A stretch of DNA of 26,187 nucleotides from Ruminococcus difficilis (GCF_016680995.1 NZ_JAEQMG010000142.1:1-26187); one strand, 5' to 3'; shown: positions 7,793 to 16,280, counted from the first letter of the stretch. The notes: generated by a model not told the origin, from the sequence alone. Translations and numbers: made by a program.

Positions 7793-8512
7793 ATGAAACA
7801 GTACAAATTGATTATGTGCGACCTCGATAATACTCTCTTGCCGATCTACACGCAGGAGCGTTTTGCCGAGATGTGGCTCAGAGATATGTCAAAGAAGTTC
7901 GCTCAACGAGGATTGGAGCTGAAGCCTGCGCTGGACGGCGTGAGCCGCGGCATCCGAGCAATGATCTTTAACGAGAGCGGAAAAAAGAATATCGATGTTT
8001 TTTATGAGGTGGTAAAGGAGGTCAGCGGTTATACCGAAGCGCAGATCGCCCCGATCCTCTACGATTACTACACAACGACCTTCAAGAATGTGTATGATCT
8101 GACTCTGCCGAATCCCTATGCGGTCAGGATCGCCGAGCTGATGCGCATGAAGGCGCAGTATGCCGTTATCGCGACGATGCCTGTATTCACGATGGAGGCG
8201 GTCGAAGAGCGTATGGCATGGGTCGGCTTAAAGCCCGGGATGTTCGATTATATTACCACTGCCGTCACCAGCTCCTACAGCAAGCCGAATCCACTCTATT
8301 TTCAGGAGATACTGGACCGCTTCCGCGCCAAGCCCGACGAGGCGCTGATGATCGGTAACGACGTCCGCGAGGATATGCAGCCCTGTAAGGCGCTGGGGAT
8401 CGATGTTTTTCTCGTCACTAACCACATGATCACCCATGACCTGCCCTTCGAAGAGTTCCGCCGCGGCGGATACGCCGATCTTGTGGCGTATCTGGAATCC
8501 CTTCCGGAATAA
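7793..8512 (+). CDS. HAD-superfamily hydrolase
   Basis: A 239-residue cytoplasmic hydrolase of the HAD superfamily. Motif I is CDLDNT (nucleophile D10, second aspartate D12). The threonine of VIATMP is motif II, SKPNPLYF supplies the motif III lysine, and IGNDVREDM is motif IV. A large helical cap lies between motifs I and II (about residues 20-110), unlike the smaller cap of the phosphoglycolate-type HAD at 2819-3478. Substrate unknown. The ribosome site is weak (GGTGATGGA). It is transcribed alone, divergent from the DUF1015 gene. Confidence 0.8.
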   Translation: MKQYKLIMCDLDNTLLPIYTQERFAEMWLRDMSKKFAQRGLELKPALDGVSRGIRAMIFNESGKKNIDVFYEVVKEVSGYTEAQIAPILYDYYTTTFKNVYDLTLPNPYAVRIAELMRMKAQYAVIATMPVFTMEAVEERMAWVGLKPGMFDYITTAVTSSYSKPNPLYFQEILDRFRAKPDEALMIGNDVREDMQPCKALGIDVFLVTNHMITHDLPFEEFRRGGYADLVAYLESLPE

Positions 8513-8525
8513 GATTGTATAGCAA

Positions 8526-8558
8526 AAAACCCTCTCTGTTTTGAACAGGGAGGGTTTT
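8526..8558. terminator. Bidirectional terminator between the HAD hydrolase and DUF2752 genes
   Basis: AAAACCCTCTCTGTT (8526-8540) pairs with AACAGGGAGGGTTTT (8544-8558), with one mismatch position that is G-U in the plus-strand RNA. U runs follow on both strands. It overlaps the stop codon of the DUF2752 gene by two bases. Confidence 0.85.
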
Positions 8559-8949
8559 ACGGTATCAGAATATCGAAGTGCCAGATATTACGCACGATTC
8601 CGAAGATCACGAGCAGTCCGATCATGGTACACAGCACGATGTTTTCAAAGCGGGTGTATTTTGTTTCACCGTAGCGGATATAGCGATAGGTATGGATGAG
8701 CCAGATCGTCATGCCGATCGGAAGCAGGCAGAATACCGCGCAGTTGGAGGAGAATGCCGATCCGATCTCACCATGAAGCAAATGGACGCACATCCTGCTG
8801 ACGCCGCAGCCGGGACAATACAGCCCCAGAAAGCGGTAGATCGGACAGAACAGCGACAGCCCGGTCAGCTCATGTAAAATGAAATAGGCGAAGCCCGCGG
8901 CTAAGAGAATAGCTGCGGGCTTGATTGCTTTGATTGCTCTCTCGCGCAT
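8557..8949 (-). CDS. DUF2752-family membrane protein
   Basis: A small integral membrane protein of 130 residues with about three hydrophobic segments (near residues 10-27, 66-86 and 101-120). The DUF2752 hallmark is the CPGCGVSRMCVHLLHG stretch near residues 44-59, with a CPGCG pair and an arginine between the first two helices. Its function is not known. Its start shares one base with the stop of the DUF4234 gene upstream (TAATG), so the two are translationally coupled. Confidence 0.75.
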   Translation of the reverse strand: MRERAIKAIKPAAILLAAGFAYFILHELTGLSLFCPIYRFLGLYCPGCGVSRMCVHLLHGEIGSAFSSNCAVFCLLPIGMTIWLIHTYRYIRYGETKYTRFENIVLCTMIGLLVIFGIVRNIWHFDILIP

Positions 8950-9386
8950 TACTTCGTTTCATCCTGAGAAGGATTGATTTGAACAGGTTCCTGATTAACG
9001 GGCTGTGCATAGGTTTGCTGAGGAGCGGCGTTGCCGACGGGTACATTGGCGAGATTGTTCAGCTCATCCTGCATCAATGCATAAGCAACGATACCCAGGC
9101 CGAAGATAACCAGTACCAAATAGATGATGCTGCGATCTGATTTTGCCATACCGCGCATTTCGTTTGCTCTGTTGAGCTTTTCTCCCTGCTTGTATGCCCA
9201 GTAGATGCCATAGATACCGCAGGTCACAATACTGAGTAGGATAACGATACCGCCCGAGGTGGGATTGGGTTCATTCGATACGGTGTTGGTATCGTCATTC
9301 AGCCAGTATAGCCAGACAAGACCGTAAATACCGCAGGTCACGATAGTGAGGATGATGCATACCGCAAGGTTTCTCTGTTGGATCAT
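8949..9386 (-). CDS. DUF4234-family membrane protein
   Basis: A 145-residue membrane protein of the DUF4234 type. Two near-identical hydrophobic repeats, IVTCGIYGLVWLYW (about 15-28) and IVTCGIYGIYWAYK (about 53-66), are the family signature. A third helix lies at about 87-105, followed by a Pro/Gln-rich C-terminal tail (about 112-145) that is probably disordered. The function is unknown. The start has a good AGGAG site. It precedes and is coupled to the DUF2752 gene; both probably sit in the cytoplasmic membrane. Confidence 0.78.
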   Translation of the reverse strand: MIQQRNLAVCIILTIVTCGIYGLVWLYWLNDDTNTVSNEPNPTSGGIVILLSIVTCGIYGIYWAYKQGEKLNRANEMRGMAKSDRSIIYLVLVIFGLGIVAYALMQDELNNLANVPVGNAAPQQTYAQPVNQEPVQINPSQDETK

Positions 9387-9430
9387 GATTCTTCTCCTTT
9401 CTGACAGCAGACGCCGCCAGGTAAATTATT

Positions 9431-9462
9431 ATGAAAAGCTGCGCCTTGCTTTTAAGGCGCAG
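9431..9462 (-). terminator. Terminator of the M23 peptidase gene
   Basis: On the minus strand, CTGCGCCTT, AAAAGC loop and AAGGCGCAG form a perfect 9-bp stem followed by CTTTTCAT. It lies between the M23 stop and the DUF4234 ribosome site. Confidence 0.75.
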
Positions 9463-9473
9463 TTTCCTCTTAA

Positions 9474-10754
9474 TTAGTAAAGGTTCATGGGGTTGCTCTT
9501 TACACCGCCGATACGCAGCTCAAAGTGCAGGTGAGGACCGGTCGACCAGCCTGTAGAACCGACGTAGCCGATCAGCTCGCCGTTTGATACGTGCTGTCCG
9601 GTCGAGACAGCGGTACTGATCATATGGCCGTAGATCGTCTCGTAGCCGTTGTCATGCAGAATCCAGATGTAGTTACCGTAACCGCCGCCGCAGCTGCACC
9701 AGTTGCTGCCGTAGCTGGAGTGGGTGCATCCGCTGTAGGAGGAGATAACGGTACCGGAGTTTGCCGCATAGATCGGTGTTCCGGCAGGAGCGCCGATATC
9801 AACCGCGTTATGGGTCTCATAGGAGCGACCCTCGCCGAAGGTCGAGGTCAGGTAGTGACAGCCGGGAGTCGGCCATGTCCAGCCGCCGCCGGAGTCGATC
9901 TGGGTTGGGGCACCGGGGTCGGAGTAAGTGTTGTCGCTGCCGCCGGAGCTGCTGCCCGAGTCATCTGAGCTTGTGCTGCCGGAGCTTGAGCTGCTGTTGT
10001 TGGCAGCCGCCTGCTGTGCGGCAAGCGCTTCACGCTGCTTGCGGTAGTATTCCTGGATCTCCGCGCTCAGACCGCTGAGCTCTTCCTCGCTGAGGTTGAG
10101 GTTCATCTGGGCGTCGCTCGCCTGACTCTGTAAGCCCGCGAGGATCTCCTTGTTCTCTTCAAGCAGGGTGTTCAGTTCGCTCTTGTGTTCTTCAAGAGAA
10201 GCCTGCTCCTTTTCCTGAGCCGCCTTATCGTCCTCGAGAGCCTTCTTCTCGGCGGAGATCGCGTCGAGCTGCTTCTGCACTTCTTTGATCAGCGCTTCGT
10301 CATGATTGCTGACATATTCGACCAGCTGGAGCTTGTCGAGGAAGTCAGAAAAGTCCTTCGCGCCCAAGATGATCTCGAGGGAGCTGACGTCGCCGGAGAT
10401 ATAGATGGTTTTGATACGCTGACGCAGAACGTCCATGTTCTCTTCGATCTCTTTGTTAGCAGCGTCGATCTGCTTCTGCTTTTCGGCGATATCCTTGTCG
10501 AGAAGCGAGATCTTCTTATAACAAATCTGGATCTCCTCGGTCACGGATTCGACCTGACCGACGATCGCGTCAACATTCTCCTGCTGCTCGGATACCTTGG
10601 CGTTGCTCTGGTTGAGCTGCTTCTGGTACTCTGCTTTCTGAGCCTCCAGCTCAGCCTGGCGGGACTCGAGCTCGCTGATGCTGGTTGCGGTCGCGGAGAT
10701 CGCACCGGCTATCAGGATCGTTGCAGCCAGGATAAAGGCTAAAATCTTCTTCAT
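9474..10754 (-). CDS. Secreted coiled-coil M23 peptidase, PcsB/EnvC-type partner of FtsEX
   Basis: A secreted 426-residue murein hydrolase or hydrolase activator. The order is: signal peptide (1-24, KKILAFILAATILIAGAISA); long coiled coil (about 27-245) rich in Gln, Glu and Lys heptads; Ser/Gly-rich linker (about 250-285); C-terminal M23 domain. Zinc ligands by pattern are H315 and D319 (HNAVD) and H410 in HLHFE, with H377 (YGH) as catalytic base. All are intact, so it should be an active endopeptidase and not a degenerate EnvC. Four cysteines (C299, C343, C353, C355) in the catalytic domain are notable and may form disulfides or bind metal. It lies directly downstream of ftsE and ftsX; in PcsB, CwlO and EnvC systems FtsEX binds the coiled coil and switches the hydrolase on during division. 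Confidence 0.9.
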   Translation of the reverse strand: MKKILAFILAATILIAGAISATATSISELESRQAELEAQKAEYQKQLNQSNAKVSEQQENVDAIVGQVESVTEEIQICYKKISLLDKDIAEKQKQIDAANKEIEENMDVLRQRIKTIYISGDVSSLEIILGAKDFSDFLDKLQLVEYVSNHDEALIKEVQKQLDAISAEKKALEDDKAAQEKEQASLEEHKSELNTLLEENKEILAGLQSQASDAQMNLNLSEEELSGLSAEIQEYYRKQREALAAQQAAANNSSSSSGSTSSDDSGSSSGGSDNTYSDPGAPTQIDSGGGWTWPTPGCHYLTSTFGEGRSYETHNAVDIGAPAGTPIYAANSGTVISSYSGCTHSSYGSNWCSCGGGYGNYIWILHDNGYETIYGHMISTAVSTGQHVSNGELIGYVGSTGWSTGPHLHFELRIGGVKSNPMNLY

Positions 10755-10813
10755 AAAATCACTCCTTATTCAGGTTTTGCGGATTATCTAAAGAAAGTCC
10801 GGATAATCGAATG

Positions 10814-11713
10814 TTACCAGCCGAGAACCTCGTTACCCTCGTGGGTAAGGAAGCGGCGGATGGATACCGCGCTGCCGAGCGCGCCGACTACGACGCCTGC
10901 CGCGCAGAAGATGCCGATGATAGGCCACATGACCTCGGTGAATCTGGTGTACGGGAAGTCAAGGATATTGCGAGCGGCGCTGATGATCGCGTCGGACAGC
11001 ACAAAGATCAGTCCGATGGAGATGATCGCCGATATCAAACCGATGACGATTCCCTCTATAATGAACGGTACCCGCACAAAGGCGTTGGTCGCGCCTACGC
11101 TCTTCATGATACTGATCTCAAAGCGGTGCGAGAACATGGTCATTCGGATTGTGTTGCTGATGATAAACAGCGAGATGATACCCAGCGCAAGGATAATCCA
11201 CAGGCTCATCGTGGTGATGAACGACGACAGGCTCGTCAGCTTCGCCGCCACGTCGCGGTGGGAAGATACCGAGGCAACCCCCGGTACGTTTTTGATCAGC
11301 GCGATGGTATCGTCGTATTTGGACAGATCGTCCATGACGATGCTGTAGGCGTAGGGGAGGGGGTTGTCGTCGCCGGTCATGTTCGCAAAGACCTCGTCGC
11401 CCAACTGCTCGCGGTACGCCTCGATGGATTCATCCTTATCGATGAACTGGACGTCGACGATGTTGTCGACCTCCTTGAGCTCTTTTCCTTTGTAAACGGC
11501 TTCGAGCTTGGTCATATTATCGTCCAGAAAGACCTTGGTGACGTTGGTATCGCCGACGGAGTCTACGATGTTCGCCACGTTAATGGTCAGCATGATCGCC
11601 GAGCCCGTGAGCACCAGACAGGAGATCAGTACGCCGATGGACGCGAGGCTCATCAGGCGGTTATGCGCCAGATTTTTGAAGCCCTCTTTAATAAGATAGC
11701 CAAAACTACTCAT
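10814..11713 (-). CDS. ftsX: Cell division ABC-like protein FtsX
   Basis: The membrane half of the FtsEX complex, 299 residues. Its topology matches FtsX: a cytoplasmic N-terminus (FGYLIKEGFKNLAHNRLMSLASI is the family's opening), helix 1 (about 23-45), a large external loop (about 46-166), then helices 2-4 (about 167-188, 216-240 and 262-284). The SIMKSVGATN segment between helices 2 and 3 is the conserved coupling region. The external loop is where FtsX engages its hydrolase. It begins 23 bases after ftsE ends and is followed by the M23 gene. In the 59-base gap to that gene, GATTATC and GATAATC (10782-10788 and 10802-10808) form a hairpin. Confidence 0.94.
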   Translation of the reverse strand: MSSFGYLIKEGFKNLAHNRLMSLASIGVLISCLVLTGSAIMLTINVANIVDSVGDTNVTKVFLDDNMTKLEAVYKGKELKEVDNIVDVQFIDKDESIEAYREQLGDEVFANMTGDDNPLPYAYSIVMDDLSKYDDTIALIKNVPGVASVSSHRDVAAKLTSLSSFITTMSLWIILALGIISLFIISNTIRMTMFSHRFEISIMKSVGATNAFVRVPFIIEGIVIGLISAIISIGLIFVLSDAIISAARNILDFPYTRFTEVMWPIIGIFCAAGVVVGALGSAVSIRRFLTHEGNEVLGW

Positions 11714-11736
11714 AACTTCTATTCCTTTCCGCTGCC

Positions 11737-12423
11737 TCAGATGACCACGAATCGGTCGTCGGCAGTGTCGGATACGACCCTGCCGTCGTCGATGGTGATG
11801 ACGCGCTTGCCAAAGGACTTGACCAGCTCATGCTCGTGGGTAACGATCAGCACGGTGGTGCCGCGTTTGTTGATCTCAGAGAGCAGCTCGATGATCTCGT
11901 AGCTCATCTCAGGGTCAATGTTGCCCGTAGGTTCGTCGGCGATGATCATCTCGGGATTGTTGACCAGTGCTCGCGCCAGAGAAACGCGCTGCTGCTCGCC
12001 GCCGGAGAGCTCCGAGGGGTGATCCTGCGCCTTATCGGCGAGACCGACCAGCTCGAGGATATAGGGCACGCGCTTTTTGATGGCGTCGTTTTTCTTGCCG
12101 ACGCAGCGCATCGCGAAGGCGACGTTCTCATAGACGGTCATCTTCGAGATCAGGCGGAAGTCCTGGAAGACGATGCCCATGGTGCGTCTGAGATACGGCA
12201 CCTTACCGCGTCTCATCTTCTCAAGGTGCATATTGTTGACGATGATGGAGCCGGAGGTCGGCTTTTCCTCACGCATAATCAGCTTGAGGAAGGTACTTTT
12301 GCCCGCGCCGGAGGCGCCGACGATGAAGACCATCTCGCCCTTGTCGATTTTCAGAGATACGTTATCCAGAGCGTGTACGCCGTTGGAGGCATATACCTTG
12401 GATACGTTGTTGAATTCTATCAT
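11737..12423 (-). CDS. ftsE: Cell division ATP-binding protein FtsE
   Basis: The cytoplasmic ATPase of FtsEX, which couples ATP hydrolysis to activation of peptidoglycan hydrolases at the septum or cell wall. The 228 residues match the family. Walker A is GASGAGKST (36-44), the Q-loop is in VFQDFRLI, the signature is LSGGEQQR (139-146), Walker B is MIIADEP (159-165) with D-loop TGNID, and the switch histidine lies in [20 protein letters not shown] is typical of FtsE as opposed to LolD or MacB ATPases, and the adjacent ftsX confirms the call. The start has an AAAGGAA site. Confidence 0.95.
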   Translation of the reverse strand: MIEFNNVSKVYASNGVHALDNVSLKIDKGEMVFIVGASGAGKSTFLKLIMREEKPTSGSIIVNNMHLEKMRRGKVPYLRRTMGIVFQDFRLISKMTVYENVAFAMRCVGKKNDAIKKRVPYILELVGLADKAQDHPSELSGGEQQRVSLARALVNNPEMIIADEPTGNIDPEMSYEIIELLSEINKRGTTVLIVTHEHELVKSFGKRVITIDDGRVVSDTADDRFVVI

Positions 12424-12438
12424 AGTAATTCCTTTCGC

Positions 12439-12454
12439 CGGCAGAAAACTGCCG
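12439..12454 (-). other. Hairpin between the PucR-like gene and ftsE
   Basis: CGGCAG, AAAA loop and CTGCCG form a perfect 6-bp stem just upstream of the ftsE ribosome site. No U run follows it, so it is not a standard terminator. A TATAAT-like minus-strand box lies at 12463-12468 without a good -35. It could tune ftsE expression or RNA processing. Confidence 0.35.
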
Positions 12455-12500
12455 CTGTTGGGATTATATGTGTTTTACTTTTGGGTGATTCCCGCGGGGA

Positions 12501-13586
12501 TCAGTACTTGGTGGGGCTGGAGGTCAGGTACTTCTTGACCATCAGCGCTACCTTAAAGACGATCGCGTCCTCAAACTCGCGCAGATCAAGCCCCGTCAGC
12601 TTCTTGATCTTCTCCAAGCGATATACCAGCGTGTTGCGGTGTACAAAGAGCTTTCTGGAGGTCTCGGAAACATTCAGGTTGTTTTCAAAGAATTTCTGGA
12701 TGGTGAACAGGGTCTCCTGGTCGAGACTGTCGATGGAGCCGCGCTTAAAGACTTCCTTGAGGAACATCTCGCAGAGGGTGGTCGGCAGCTGGTAAACCAG
12801 ACGCGCGATACCTAAGTTATCATAAGTAACGATCTGGCGTTCGGTGTCGAATACCTTACCGACCTCCAGCGCGACCTGAGCCTCTTTGAAGGAGTGCGCC
12901 AGATCCTTGATACCGGTGACGGTGGTACCCATGCCGACGACGCAGTGGGTATAGAACTCAGTGGAGAGAGTATCGACGATGGAGCCGGCGAGCTTTTCGA
13001 GGTCCTTGGTCGAGATACCGGGCTTGATCTCCTTGACCAGGGCGATATCGGTCTCGTTGATATTGATGACGAAATCCTTGCTCTTATCGGGGAAGAGGTT
13101 CTGAACAACGTCAAAGGCAGAAACGTCGGTCTTTGAAGTGATCTTAATCAGCATGACAACGCGGCTGACGTCGCTGTTGAAGCGCAGCTCGCGCGCCTTC
13201 AGGTAGATGTCGCCGGGGAGGATGTTGTCGAGGATGACGTTCTTGATAAAGTTGGAGCGGTCATACTTTTCATCATAATACTGTTTGATGGAGCTCAGCG
13301 AAACCGCCAGCAGCTGAGCGTACTTCTGCGCGATCTCATCGCTGCCCTGTACGAACACCGCGTATTCGGATCTGGTGGAAGAGCCGAAGGACTTGAAGGT
13401 GTGTCCGTTAATAACAAAAGGAACGGTAGCCGACAGTGTGTCGGAGGTAATGCTCTCGTTGACCTCGCCGATCCTGCCTAACTCCGAGCAGGCGATAACG
13501 ACGGATGTTTCGTCAACTACGCCGATGGTTCTGTCGATCGCGTCCTTCATCTGGTGAATAACACCCTGGAATAATCTGTTGGACAT
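12501..13586 (-). CDS. PucR/CdaR-family transcriptional regulator
   Basis: A 361-residue cytoplasmic regulator. The C-terminal end (about 305-358) is a PucR-type helix-turn-helix: NNLNVSETSRKLFVHRNTLVYRLEKIKKLTG is the diagnostic pattern, in which a long second helix reads DNA. The middle part (about 160-290) resembles the GGDEF-like domain of the CdaR group. The N-terminal part (MSNRLFQGVIHQMKDAIDRTIGVVD) resembles the sugar-diacid-recognition region, but no ligand can be inferred. The gene runs in the same direction as ftsE, 77 bases upstream of it, so it may be co-transcribed with the FtsEX genes. That is an unusual partner for this family, which normally sits beside sugar-acid, purine or amino-acid catabolic genes. 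Confidence 0.82.
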   Translation of the reverse strand: MSNRLFQGVIHQMKDAIDRTIGVVDETSVVIACSELGRIGEVNESITSDTLSATVPFVINGHTFKSFGSSTRSEYAVFVQGSDEIAQKYAQLLAVSLSSIKQYYDEKYDRSNFIKNVILDNILPGDIYLKARELRFNSDVSRVVMLIKITSKTDVSAFDVVQNLFPDKSKDFVININETDIALVKEIKPGISTKDLEKLAGSIVDTLSTEFYTHCVVGMGTTVTGIKDLAHSFKEAQVALEVGKVFDTERQIVTYDNLGIARLVYQLPTTLCEMFLKEVFKRGSIDSLDQETLFTIQKFFENNLNVSETSRKLFVHRNTLVYRLEKIKKLTGLDLREFEDAIVFKVALMVKKYLTSSPTKY

Positions 13587-13665
13587 AGTTCTCCTCCATA
13601 TTAAAAATAGTCAAAATACCGAACGATTTGGTGAATTACATAAATAACCCACTTTACTCATATAC

Positions 13666-13694
13666 ATTTTACACAAAAGGAGGAGAAAAAGCAA
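13666..13694 (-). promoter_or_regulatory. Promoter of the PucR-like gene
   Basis: Minus-strand TTGCTT (13689-13694), a 17-base spacer and TAAAAT (13666-13671). It would give a leader of about 70 nt ending in the GGAGGAG ribosome site. A/T runs lie directly upstream of the -35 box and could act as an UP element. Confidence 0.5.
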
Positions 13695-13699
13695 CCTTT

Positions 13700-13997
13700 T
13701 TTTCAAAATCCGAGCGGTCTTTTCACCCGATTTTTTGAAAAAATGATATTTTTTTAATCTTGGTTGCACGCCGTTAATCTTTTTGTGCAGTGCAAAAAGC
13801 TCGCTTGGCATGAAAAAAGGGCGTCCGAATCGCGTTTCTCAAATCTTTGACATCCCGATATTATTCTTTATTAACAATATACCAAACTATAAAGCGGAAA
13901 TAAAGCGTTGATATTACAATTTTTTTAATTTTTTGTGAACATTTCACCGAATTGTGTTTATCGGTTCATCTGACCACAAGATATGGAAATCCTGACA
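13700..13997. other. AT-rich intergenic region with two hairpins, no gene seen
   Basis: This stretch lies between the PucR-like promoter and the hppA terminator. At 13697-13735 a TTTTTTCAAAATC and GATTTTTTGAAAAAA pair forms a bulged stem. CTTTTTG and CAAAAAG (13779-13785 and 13793-13799) form a second, perfect 7-bp stem. The remainder (13800-13997) is AT-rich. I found no convincing ORF, RNA gene or promoter pair in it. Confidence 0.4.
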
Positions 13998-14034
13998 AAA
14001 GGAAAAGAGCAGACACGATCACGCGTCTGCTCTT
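13998..14034 (-). terminator. Terminator of hppA
   Basis: On the minus strand, AAGAGCAGAC and GTCTGCTCTT pair perfectly over 10 bp around a 10-nt loop and are followed by TTCCTTTTG. It begins 14 bases past the hppA stop. Confidence 0.85.
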
Positions 14035-14047
14035 GAATATCGGTTTA

Positions 14048-16174
14048 TCAGCCGAACAGGTGGACCTGTACGACCAGCGCCGCGAACACGATCGATACCA
14101 TGCTCAGCAGCTTGATGAGGATGTTGATGGAGGGACCCGAGGTATCCTTGAAGGGATCGCCGACGGTGTCGCCTACGACAGCAGCCTTGTGCTGGTCGGA
14201 GCCCTTGCCGCCGTGGTTGCCCGCCTCGATGTACTTCTTGGCGTTATCCCACGCGCCGCCGGAGTTAGACATGAAGATCGCCATCAGGAAGCCCGAAGCG
14301 GTAGCGCCCGCGAGCATACCGACAACGCCGTAGAAGCCCAGCACCAGACCGACAACGACCGGTACAACGATCGCGATGACGGTGGGCAGGATCATTTCCT
14401 TCAGCGAGGAGCGCGAGCACATGTCGACGCACTTCGCGTAGTCGGGGTCGGCTTTGCCTTCCATCAGACCCTTGATGTTCTTGAACTGACGACGAACCTC
14501 GATAACGACGCTCTGAGCCGCTCTGCCGACAGCGTCCATAGTCAGTGCAGCAAAGACGAACGGCAGACATGCGCCGATGAACAGACCGATCAGAACCAGC
14601 GGGTTCATAACGCTGAAGCTGGAGAAGTCAGCCTTCGCGGCAGCTTCAACATTCGCTGCAGCGCCGACTTCCTTGACCTTCTCGATGTAGGAGGCGATCA
14701 GCGCCAGCGCGGTCAGCGCGGCGGAGCCGATCGCGAAGCCCTTACCGGTAGCGGCAGTGGTGTTGCCCAGAGAATCGAGCGCGTCGGTTCTCTCTCGGAC
14801 CTCATGTTCGAGGCCGCTCATCTCGGCGATACCGCCCGCGTTATCGGCAACAGGACCGTAAGCGTCGGTCGCGAGGGTGATACCTAAGGTGGACAGCATG
14901 CCGACAGCCGCCAGCGCGATACCGTACAGACCCATGTTGGGGCTTTGGATAGAACCGCCGGATACAAAGAACGCGACCAGAACCGCGATGCCGACGATGA
15001 TGATCGGGATAGCGGTGGAAAGCATACCCAGACCCAGACCGCCGATGATGATGGTGGCGGAGCCGGTCTCGGATTTTGCCGCGAGATTCTTGGTGGGCTT
15101 ATAGGTATCCGAGGTGAAGTACTCGGTTGCTTTACCGATCAGCACGCCTGCGAGAAGACCAGCGAGAACGGCAAAGTACATTTTCCAGTTCTCGGCGCCC
15201 AGGATGAAGTAGATCAGCGGGAACGCCAAAACTGCGATCAGGATAGCGGCGAGGTTGGTACCGCGGGAGAGCGCCTTCAAAAGGAGCTTCTGCTCGGTTT
15301 TCTCACCGGTGCGTACAAAGAAGGTGCCGATGATGGAGCACAGGATGCCCAGCGCAGCCATGATCATCGGGACAGCCATCGCCTTGAACTGCATATCGCC
15401 GTTGCCGGTGAATGCGGCAACGCCCAGCGCTGCGCAGGAGATGACGGAGCCGACATAGCTCTCGTAAAGGTCAGCGCCCATACCCGCTACGTCGCCGACG
15501 TTATCGCCGACGTTATCCGCGATAACGGCAGGGTTACGGGGATCGTCCTCGGGGATACCTGCCTCGACCTTACCGACGAGGTCAGCGCCGACGTCGGCAG
15601 CCTTGGTGAAGATACCGCCGCCGACACGGGCGAACAGCGCCATGGAGGACGCGCCCATACCGAAGGTCAGCATCGCGGAGGTAATGCCCGCGGGATCAAG
15701 ACCGAATGCATACTTTAACAGGGTGAACCAGATCGAGATATCGAGAAGTCCCAGACCTACGACGGTGAAGCCCATGACGGAGCCCGCCGAGAAAGCGACT
15801 CTCAATCCCTTGTTCAGACCGGTGCGGCAGGCGTTCGCGGTACGCGCGTTAGCCGCCGTAGCGATCTTCATGCCGACGAAGCCCGACAGACCCGAGAAGA
15901 AGCCGCCTGTTGCGAAGGCGAAGGGTACATAGGGGGTCAGCAGTCCGAAAATAGCCATCGCGCCCAGGATCACGAACATGACCGCGAAGAAGATCAGTAC
16001 GATGGTGTACTGTCTCTTGAGGTAAGCGTTCGCGCCGGAACGGATGGAAGCGGAGATCTTCTTCATTTTGTCGGTACCTTCGTCAAAGCCAAGCACGCGC
16101 TTCGCCATGATCACGGCGAAACCAAGCGCCAGCAGAGCGCCGACGAAGATCGCGATTACAAGATAGATATCCAT
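14048..16174 (-). CDS. hppA: Membrane-bound ion-pumping pyrophosphatase
   Basis: Hydrolyses pyrophosphate in the cytoplasm and uses the energy to pump H+ or Na+ across the membrane. At 708 residues with about 16 hydrophobic helices it has full family length. The catalytic region is intact: DVGADLVGKVEAGIPEDDPRNPA and ADNVGDNVGDVAGMGADLYESY (about 190-235), and the C-terminal GDTVGDPFKDTSGPS. In GNTTAATGKG (about 470-480) alanine and glycine occupy the two positions that are lysine and threonine in K+-independent enzymes, so this should be a K+-dependent type. Many of those pump Na+, but the ion cannot be settled by eye. It is a single-gene unit with its own promoter, leader hairpin and terminator. 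In anaerobes such pumps recover energy from biosynthetic pyrophosphate. Confidence 0.96.
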   Translation of the reverse strand: MDIYLVIAIFVGALLALGFAVIMAKRVLGFDEGTDKMKKISASIRSGANAYLKRQYTIVLIFFAVMFVILGAMAIFGLLTPYVPFAFATGGFFSGLSGFVGMKIATAANARTANACRTGLNKGLRVAFSAGSVMGFTVVGLGLLDISIWFTLLKYAFGLDPAGITSAMLTFGMGASSMALFARVGGGIFTKAADVGADLVGKVEAGIPEDDPRNPAVIADNVGDNVGDVAGMGADLYESYVGSVISCAALGVAAFTGNGDMQFKAMAVPMIMAALGILCSIIGTFFVRTGEKTEQKLLLKALSRGTNLAAILIAVLAFPLIYFILGAENWKMYFAVLAGLLAGVLIGKATEYFTSDTYKPTKNLAAKSETGSATIIIGGLGLGMLSTAIPIIIVGIAVLVAFFVSGGSIQSPNMGLYGIALAAVGMLSTLGITLATDAYGPVADNAGGIAEMSGLEHEVRERTDALDSLGNTTAATGKGFAIGSAALTALALIASYIEKVKEVGAAANVEAAAKADFSSFSVMNPLVLIGLFIGACLPFVFAALTMDAVGRAAQSVVIEVRRQFKNIKGLMEGKADPDYAKCVDMCSRSSLKEMILPTVIAIVVPVVVGLVLGFYGVVGMLAGATASGFLMAIFMSNSGGAWDNAKKYIEAGNHGGKGSDQHKAAVVGDTVGDPFKDTSGPSINILIKLLSMVSIVFAALVVQVHLFG

Positions 16175-16198
16175 GTGTTCTACGTCTCCTTTCCAAGC

Positions 16199-16238
16199 TC
16201 TAATCTCTGAATTTGCAGAAAAACCGTCAAAGATTAGA
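16199..16238 (-). promoter_or_regulatory. Inverted repeat in the hppA leader
   Basis: TCTAATCT (16199-16206) and AGATTAGA (16231-16238) are perfect 8-base arms around 24 bases. They lie inside the predicted leader of about 70 nt, directly upstream of the AAAGGAG ribosome site (16186-16192). The hairpin might modulate translation or stability; it matches no riboswitch class I know. Confidence 0.4.
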
Positions 16239-16251
16239 TTTCGTATCCCTC

Positions 16252-16280
16252 ATTTTACTATATCAAAGCGTTAAAGTCAA
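16252..16280 (-). promoter_or_regulatory. Sigma-A-type promoter of hppA
   Basis: Minus-strand TTGACT (16275-16280), a 17-base spacer and TAAAAT (16252-16257). Confidence 0.7.

Noticed and set aside
13611..13811. 66-codon frame on the minus strand ahead of the PucR-like gene
   Set aside because: It spans the promoter and two hairpins, is very Lys/Leu/Phe-rich from A/T runs, and lacks a ribosome site or family likeness.
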